Made by a program: the position numbers and the translations under genes
Part shown: positions 60,080 through 64,000 of the stretch, piece by piece
How the letters are laid out: every line of letters begins with the position of its first letter
Position numbering within the stretch: position 1 is the first letter of the stretch
The notes under the pieces: model-generated
What the model saw: the letters and a program-made list of their open reading frames with translations, nothing else
What the model was told of the DNA's origin: nothing
The model's database searches: none
Origin: Streptomyces djakartensis
GTDB taxonomy: Bacteria; Actinomycetota; Actinomycetes; Streptomycetales; Streptomycetaceae
Direction of reading: 5' to 3'
DNA length: 64,000 nt
Assembly (NCBI RefSeq): GCF_014651075.1
Contig: NZ_BMWE01000004.1
Location: 310,001-374,000 of the forward strand

Positions 60080-61192
60080 CTACTTGAGGTCGCCGGCCTT
60101 GTGGTAGCCGGAGTCGATGACGACCTTCTGGTAGTTGGACTTGTCGACGCTCACGGGCTTCAGCAGGTACGCGGGCACGACCTTCACGCCGTTGTCGTAG
60201 GTCTTGGTGTCGTTGAGTTCCGGCTTCTTGTCGTTCAGCGCCGCGTCGACCATGTTCGTGGCCACCTTGGCGAGTTCGCGGGTGTCCTTGAAGACGGTCT
60301 GGGTCTGCTGGCCCGCTTCGATCGACTTCAGGGAGGCGACCTCGGCGTCCTGGCCGGTGACGACCGGCAGCGGCTTGCTCTTCGAGCCGTAGTCGTCGGA
60401 CTTCAGCGCGGACAGGATGCCGATGGAGATGCCGTCGTAGGGAGAGAGGACGGCGTCGACGCGTTCGGTCTTGTAGGCCGAGGTCAGGATGTCGTCCATG
60501 CGCTTCTGGGCGGTGCCGCCGTCCCAGCGCAGGGTGGTGACCTGGTTGAGCTTGGTCTGCTTGGAGCGGACGACGAGCTGCTTCTTGTCGATGTACGGCT
60601 GCAGGACCTTCATCGCGCCGCCGAAGAAGTAGCGGGTGTTGTTGTCGTCGTTGGAGCCGGCGAACAGCTCGATGTTGAAGGGGCCCTTCTTGGAGCCGTC
60701 CTTCAGGCCGAGCTTCTCGACGATGTAGGTGCCCTGGAGCTCGCCGACCTTCTCGTTGTCGAAGGAGGCGTAGTAGTCGACGTTCTTCGTGCCGAGGATC
60801 AGGCGGTCGTAGGAGATGACCGGGATGCCCGCGTCCTTGGCCTGCTGGAGCACGTTGTTCATCGACTTGTTGTCGATGGCGGCGATGATCAGCGCCTTGA
60901 CGCCCTGCGTGATCAGGTTCTCGACCTGGGAGACCTGCTGGTCCGGGTCGTCCTCGCCGTAGACCAGCTTGGCCTTGTAGCCCTTGGCCTCCAGGTTCTT
61001 CTTGACGTAGTCGCCGTCGAGGATCCAGCGCTCGGAGGACTTGGTCGGCATCGCGACGCCGATGGTGCCTCCCTTGGCGTCTCCCGCGCCCTCCTTGCTG
61101 CCGCCCTCGCTGTTCTGGCCGCAGGCGGACAGGGTCAGGGCGAGGGACGCGGCTCCGGCTATGGCGGCGAGAGCGGCTCTGCGGTTGCGCAT
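60080..61192 (-). CDS. ChvE-type sugar-binding lipoprotein
   Basis: 370 residues from ATG 61192; AAGG nine bases upstream favours this over ATG 61201. A lipoprotein signal with LTLSAC (Cys 24) is followed by a periplasmic-binding fold: [54 protein letters not shown] and [16 protein letters not shown]. It resembles ChvE/multiple-sugar-binding proteins that take galactose, arabinose, glucose or xylose. First gene of the importer operon; the 142-base gap upstream contains TTCCGGAA (61325-61332), a possible operator, but no convincing promoter. Confidence 0.94.
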   Translation of the reverse strand: MRNRRAALAAIAGAASLALTLSACGQNSEGGSKEGAGDAKGGTIGVAMPTKSSERWILDGDYVKKNLEAKGYKAKLVYGEDDPDQQVSQVENLITQGVKALIIAAIDNKSMNNVLQQAKDAGIPVISYDRLILGTKNVDYYASFDNEKVGELQGTYIVEKLGLKDGSKKGPFNIELFAGSNDDNNTRYFFGGAMKVLQPYIDKKQLVVRSKQTKLNQVTTLRWDGGTAQKRMDDILTSAYKTERVDAVLSPYDGISIGILSALKSDDYGSKSKPLPVVTGQDAEVASLKSIEAGQQTQTVFKDTRELAKVATNMVDAALNDKKPELNDTKTYDNGVKVVPAYLLKPVSVDKSNYQKVVIDSGYHKAGDLK

Positions 61193-61334
61193 GATGATCA
61201 TCCTTGATCTGTGTGCAGGGCTCGGTCCGGTAGGCGCGAAGTCGCTCCGGGTGGTCGTGCCGGAAAGACCGAGAAGAGATGTGTCGGATTGTGGTTGGCT
61301 GTGTCTTCTTTTGTGAAGCCGAGTTTCCGGAACG

Positions 61335-62303
61335 TTATGCCGAGGCTTCGAACCGTTGCAGATCACCCGGAAGTCGCGACCCCAGCGGCGCCATGTCGCC
61401 GTCCGTGCCGTGGCGGGCCAGCAGGTCCAGGGCGAGCCGCCCGCGCCGCACCCGCTCCTTGGCGGTGGCCAGGGTCAACTCCCGCATGTGGTGCCCGTAC
61501 GGGTAGATCCCGGGTGCCTTGGAGAGGCCGAACTTCAGGTAGAGCGGTGCGCCGCGTCTGATCAACTCGGCGACCTCGTACATCCGCACGTACCCGCCGA
61601 GGTCGTCGGGGGCCTCGATGTACATGTCCATGGGAGCGCCGGAAAGCCGGCGGATCTCGGTGAGGTGGTCGAGCGTCAGGTCGCTCGGCACATTGACCGA
61701 GTCGGCGCCCAGACGCTCGTACACCGCGTAACTCGCCGGGTTGACCGGCCCGATGAGCGCCGACACCTTCAGCGTGGTGTCGGCCGGGATGATGCCGGCC
61801 ACCCGCGCCCGGTGCAGGGTCCACAGCACGCCCTCGTCGGCGACGAGCAGGCACTTGACGCCCAACTCCGTCGCCCGCACGGCGTCTTCGACGCATCCCG
61901 CGACGGCGTCGTGCCCCCGGGCGCGCAGTCCGGCCCCCCGTGAGTCGGAGCGCGTCGAGCCGCCGATGTCCCACGTGCCGCGCGGGCCGGTGAACAGGCA
62001 GAGCTCGATGTCGCGTTCAGCCGTCGACTCGACCATCTCGGTGATCTCGGCGTCGGTCAGCATCCACACGCCGCTGCCCTGGCTGATCCGGTGGATCGGC
62101 ACGTCCAGCCGCGAGGCCTCCTTCAGGACCACCGCCAGTGCCTCGGGGCCCTCGCACGAGGGGATCTCGGTGCGCCAGCGGCCGCCGCCCGGGAAGGAGT
62201 GCGGCGAGGCGTCGGCGGGGTCGAGGGCGGGCGCGTTCAGGCCCAGCGCGGTGAGCGCCTGCTCACCGGGCCTGCGGGCTGCCGTGGCGGAAGCGTCGGT
62301 CAC
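61335..62303 (-). CDS. U32-peptidase-like TIM-barrel protein
   Basis: 322 residues from GTG 62303, with AAAGGAC upstream. A barrel-like alternation is visible: [99 protein letters not shown] and [20 protein letters not shown]. The segment around [20 protein letters not shown] resembles the N-terminal part of U32 peptidase relatives, some of which are hydroxylases or sugar enzymes rather than proteases. Its position in the sugar cluster suggests a carbohydrate role. Assignment tentative. Confidence 0.65.
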   Translation of the reverse strand: MTDASATAARRPGEQALTALGLNAPALDPADASPHSFPGGGRWRTEIPSCEGPEALAVVLKEASRLDVPIHRISQGSGVWMLTDAEITEMVESTAERDIELCLFTGPRGTWDIGGSTRSDSRGAGLRARGHDAVAGCVEDAVRATELGVKCLLVADEGVLWTLHRARVAGIIPADTTLKVSALIGPVNPASYAVYERLGADSVNVPSDLTLDHLTEIRRLSGAPMDMYIEAPDDLGGYVRMYEVAELIRRGAPLYLKFGLSKAPGIYPYGHHMRELTLATAKERVRRGRLALDLLARHGTDGDMAPLGSRLPGDLQRFEASA

Positions 62304-62383
62304 AGGAATGTCCTTTGGTTCGATATTTCGGACGAGGTTCGCGGCTCTGGGTAGGGCGAGGCCCGGGTGACGGCAAGGGGGGT

Positions 62384-62428
62384 GTACGCCGGTACGAGAG
62401 CCGTCAGGTTGCTCCCGTACCGGCGTAC
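62384..62428 (-). terminator. Hairpin after the alcohol dehydrogenase gene
   Basis: A perfect 13-bp stem GTACGCCGGTACG with CGTACCGGCGTAC and a 19-base loop, three bases beyond the dehydrogenase stop on the minus strand. It ends that transcript before the U32-like gene. Confidence 0.7.
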
Positions 62429-62430
62429 GT

Positions 62431-63468
62431 CTAGGGGCGGAGCAACACCTTGCCCACCTTCGGGTCACCGGCTCCCACCAGCTCGATGGCCTGTGAGAAC
62501 TCGGAGAGCGGCAGCTCGTGCGTGACCAGTGGCAGCGGGTCGAGCAGACCGGCGGCGAACACCCGCACCGTGTGCGCCCAGGCGTCCGGCGGAGCACCGA
62601 AGACGGTGTGCACCTCCAGCTGCTTCACGACGAGGTCGGTCGGGTCCAGACCGTCGGCGCCGGGCGCCGGAATGCCGGTCAGGACCAGTCGGCCGCCGCG
62701 CCGGAGCAGGCCTGCGGAGACCTGGGCGGCATCCGCGGACCCGGCCGTCTCGATCACCACGTCGAAGTCGTCCGGGAGATCCTGGTCCTTGGTCCGGAAG
62801 TCCGTGGCGCCGTACCGCCTCGACAGCGCCTCGCGGTCGTTCCGGGTCCCGACGACCAGCAGCTCGGCCGGCGAGTTCGCCTTCAGGAACTGCACGGCGA
62901 ACATGCCGAGCGTGCCGGTGCCGACCACGGCGACGCGCTCGCCGGGCCGCGCGTTCGCCTTCAGCGCGGCGGCCGCGATGCAGGCGGCGGGCTCCAGGAG
63001 GGCCGCGGCCGTGAGGTCGCAGTCGTCCGGGAGGACGTGCAGGAGACGGGCCGGGAGCGTCAGCGTGGCCGCCATCGCGCCCGGCTGGGTGAACCCGGTC
63101 TCCTCGTAACCCGCCGTGCACAGCGTCGTGTCGCCCGCGTGGCAGCGGTCGCAGACCTGGCAGTTGCGGAAGCCCTCACCGACGACCTTGCGGCCGACGA
63201 GGGACCCGGGCACACCGGCGCCCACGGCCTCCACCGTCCCGGACCACTCATGGCCCGGGGTGAGCGGGTAACGCACGTACCCCTCGGGGCGGTTGCCCTG
63301 ATAGACCTCGCGGTCGCTGCCGCAGATGCCGGAGGCGTGGACGCGGACCAGCGCCTCGCCGGCCTCGGGCCGCCGGGGCTCGTGCGGGACGAGGCGGTGC
63401 TCGCCCGGGGCGTCGATGACGACCGCGGTGTGCGCGTCGGGCGCGGTGTTCGCGTCGGCGGTGCTCAC
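62431..63468 (-). CDS. Zinc-dependent alcohol (sugar/polyol) dehydrogenase
   Basis: 345 residues from GTG 63468, with AGGGAG upstream. An MDR-family enzyme: catalytic zinc ligands in HASGICGSDREVY (Cys), TPGHEWSGTVEAVG (His/Glu), structural-zinc cysteines in NCQVCDRCHAGDTTLC, and NAD-binding VAVVGTGTLGMFAVQF (about 175-190). It is like L-threonine, sorbitol and L-galactonate/gluconate dehydrogenases. With the adjacent dehydratase it probably serves oxidation of a sugar acid or polyol. Confidence 0.9.
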   Translation of the reverse strand: MSTADANTAPDAHTAVVIDAPGEHRLVPHEPRRPEAGEALVRVHASGICGSDREVYQGNRPEGYVRYPLTPGHEWSGTVEAVGAGVPGSLVGRKVVGEGFRNCQVCDRCHAGDTTLCTAGYEETGFTQPGAMAATLTLPARLLHVLPDDCDLTAAALLEPAACIAAAALKANARPGERVAVVGTGTLGMFAVQFLKANSPAELLVVGTRNDREALSRRYGATDFRTKDQDLPDDFDVVIETAGSADAAQVSAGLLRRGGRLVLTGIPAPGADGLDPTDLVVKQLEVHTVFGAPPDAWAHTVRVFAAGLLDPLPLVTHELPLSEFSQAIELVGAGDPKVGKVLLRP

Positions 63469-63529
63469 GTCGCTCCCTGGGTTTTCGAAGGTTTCGGTTG
63501 CCGGTTCCGGGTTTCCGGGGTCCGGGAGG

Positions 63530-64000
63530 TCACTGCGTGCCCTTCGGCTTCCGCTGCTCCCAGCCCTCCGCCCAGAGGTCGAAGCGGGCCTGCTGCTGGG
63601 GGAACTCGGCGGCGGCGTCGACGTCCAGTTCGACGCCGAGACCGGGCGCGTCGGAGAGGTGGAAGCAGCCGTCCTCCGGGTTCACCTGCGGGGCGCCCTT
63701 GATCACCTTCTTGATCTCCGCGTCCGCGAAGTCGTTGAAGTGCTCGAGGATCTTGAAGTTCGGGGAGGTGAAGCCGACCTGGAGGGAGGCGGCGGTCAGG
63801 ACGGAGCCGCCCACGTTGTGGGGAGCCACCAGCATGTAGTGGGTCTCCGCCGTCGCCGCGAGCTTCCTGGTCTCCCAGATTCCACCGATATGGCCGACGT
63901 CCGGCTGGATGATGTCCACGGCCTGACTCTCGAACAGCTCGCGGAACTCGATCCGGTCGTGGATGCGCTCGCCGGTGGCGACCGGCATGTCGACCTTGGC
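63530..64000 (-). CDS. Enolase-superfamily sugar-acid dehydratase (partial, 5' end outside window)
   Basis: Only the C-terminal 156 residues are visible; the frame continues past 64000. Conserved mandelate-racemase-subgroup elements are MPVATGERIHDRIEF (metal-binding Glu), VDIIQPDVGHIGGI (Asp) and YMLVAPHNVGGSV (catalytic His). HDRIEFRELFES and the PHN segment resemble D-galactonate dehydratase and relatives. Such enzymes convert an aldonate to its 2-keto-3-deoxy form. It is followed closely by the dehydrogenase gene, suggesting one catabolic operon. Confidence 0.88.
   Translation of the reverse strand, partial: AKVDMPVATGERIHDRIEFRELFESQAVDIIQPDVGHIGGIWETRKLAATAETHYMLVAPHNVGGSVLTAASLQVGFTSPNFKILEHFNDFADAEIKKVIKGAPQVNPEDGCFHLSDAPGLGVELDVDAAAEFPQQQARFDLWAEGWEQRKPKGTQ

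Overview
This is a high-GC actinobacterial chromosome segment, almost certainly from Streptomyces. The signs are very strong GC bias at third codon positions, frequent GTG starts, ATGA/GTGA stop-start overlaps, rare TTA (bldA-type) codons, an mce operon, a MatB almost identical to my recollection of the characterised S. coelicolor enzyme, and intergenic repeats typical of Streptomyces. I saw no rRNA, tRNA, CRISPR array or complete biosynthetic gene cluster.

Layout: 1-4.8 kb holds the 3' half of an mce lipid-import operon (three Mce proteins and two Mce-associated proteins). 4.8-6.6 kb is a fusion of a squalene/phytoene-synthase-like domain to a cis-prenyltransferase. 6.7-12.5 kb carries membrane and stress functions: YihY/BrkB, two small proteins, a hemerythrin plus ferritin-like pair, and STAS/ANTAR/MEDS signalling proteins. 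12.5-17.6 kb holds an MreB paralogue with a degenerate nucleotide motif, a fused carboxyltransferase overlapping matB, and an ATP-grasp protein. 17.6-19.5 kb has an MFS exporter with an in-frame stop at codon 5 of its apparent N-terminus, and a small membrane protein. 19.6-33.0 kb is a minus-strand envelope-glycan locus: DUF3068/PorA-like protein, GT4 glycosyltransferase, methyltransferase, giant AftD-like GT-C arabinofuranosyltransferase, condensation-like acyltransferase, second methyltransferase, DMT transporter, Trm112-like protein, FkbM methyltransferase and an unknown. It is split by a TnpB-only IS200/IS605-type insertion. 33.2-36.4 kb holds regulators (a PucR type with a TTA codon; IclR with an SMP-30 lactonase).

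36.4-43.9 kb contains the best candidate for an undescribed system. Two adjacent modules combine an HExxH ImmA/IrrE-like metallopeptidase with one or two paralogous multi-TM proteins (MAB_1171c/DUF6545 type); one module also has an XRE-type regulator, and a FAD oxidoreductase lies just downstream. 44.2-49.9 kb is glycan catabolism: a GH51 arabinofuranosidase with a clear promoter and palindromic operator, a TTA-containing Tat-exported propeller protein, and a Tat-exported GH35 beta-galactosidase divergent from an Rrf2 regulator. 50.7-54.1 kb is repeat-rich: a DUF4360 protein, an alpha/beta hydrolase broken by exactly three short tandem duplications, 8-bp and 11-bp tandem repeats, and a 958-bp imperfect palindrome. 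54.1-64.0 kb holds a PLP aminotransferase with a long Pro/Ala/Gln tail, then a sugar operon region: aldose epimerase, ChvE/MmsAB-type ABC transporter, U32-like protein, zinc alcohol dehydrogenase and the 3' part of an enolase-superfamily sugar-acid dehydratase.

The arabinofuranosidase, beta-galactosidase, epimerase, sugar transporter and dehydratase suggest uptake and oxidation of pentoses or galactose released outside the cell. The AftD-like locus suggests synthesis of an arabinofuranosyl-containing surface glycan. All functions are inferred from sequence motifs and remembered families; no database search was run.
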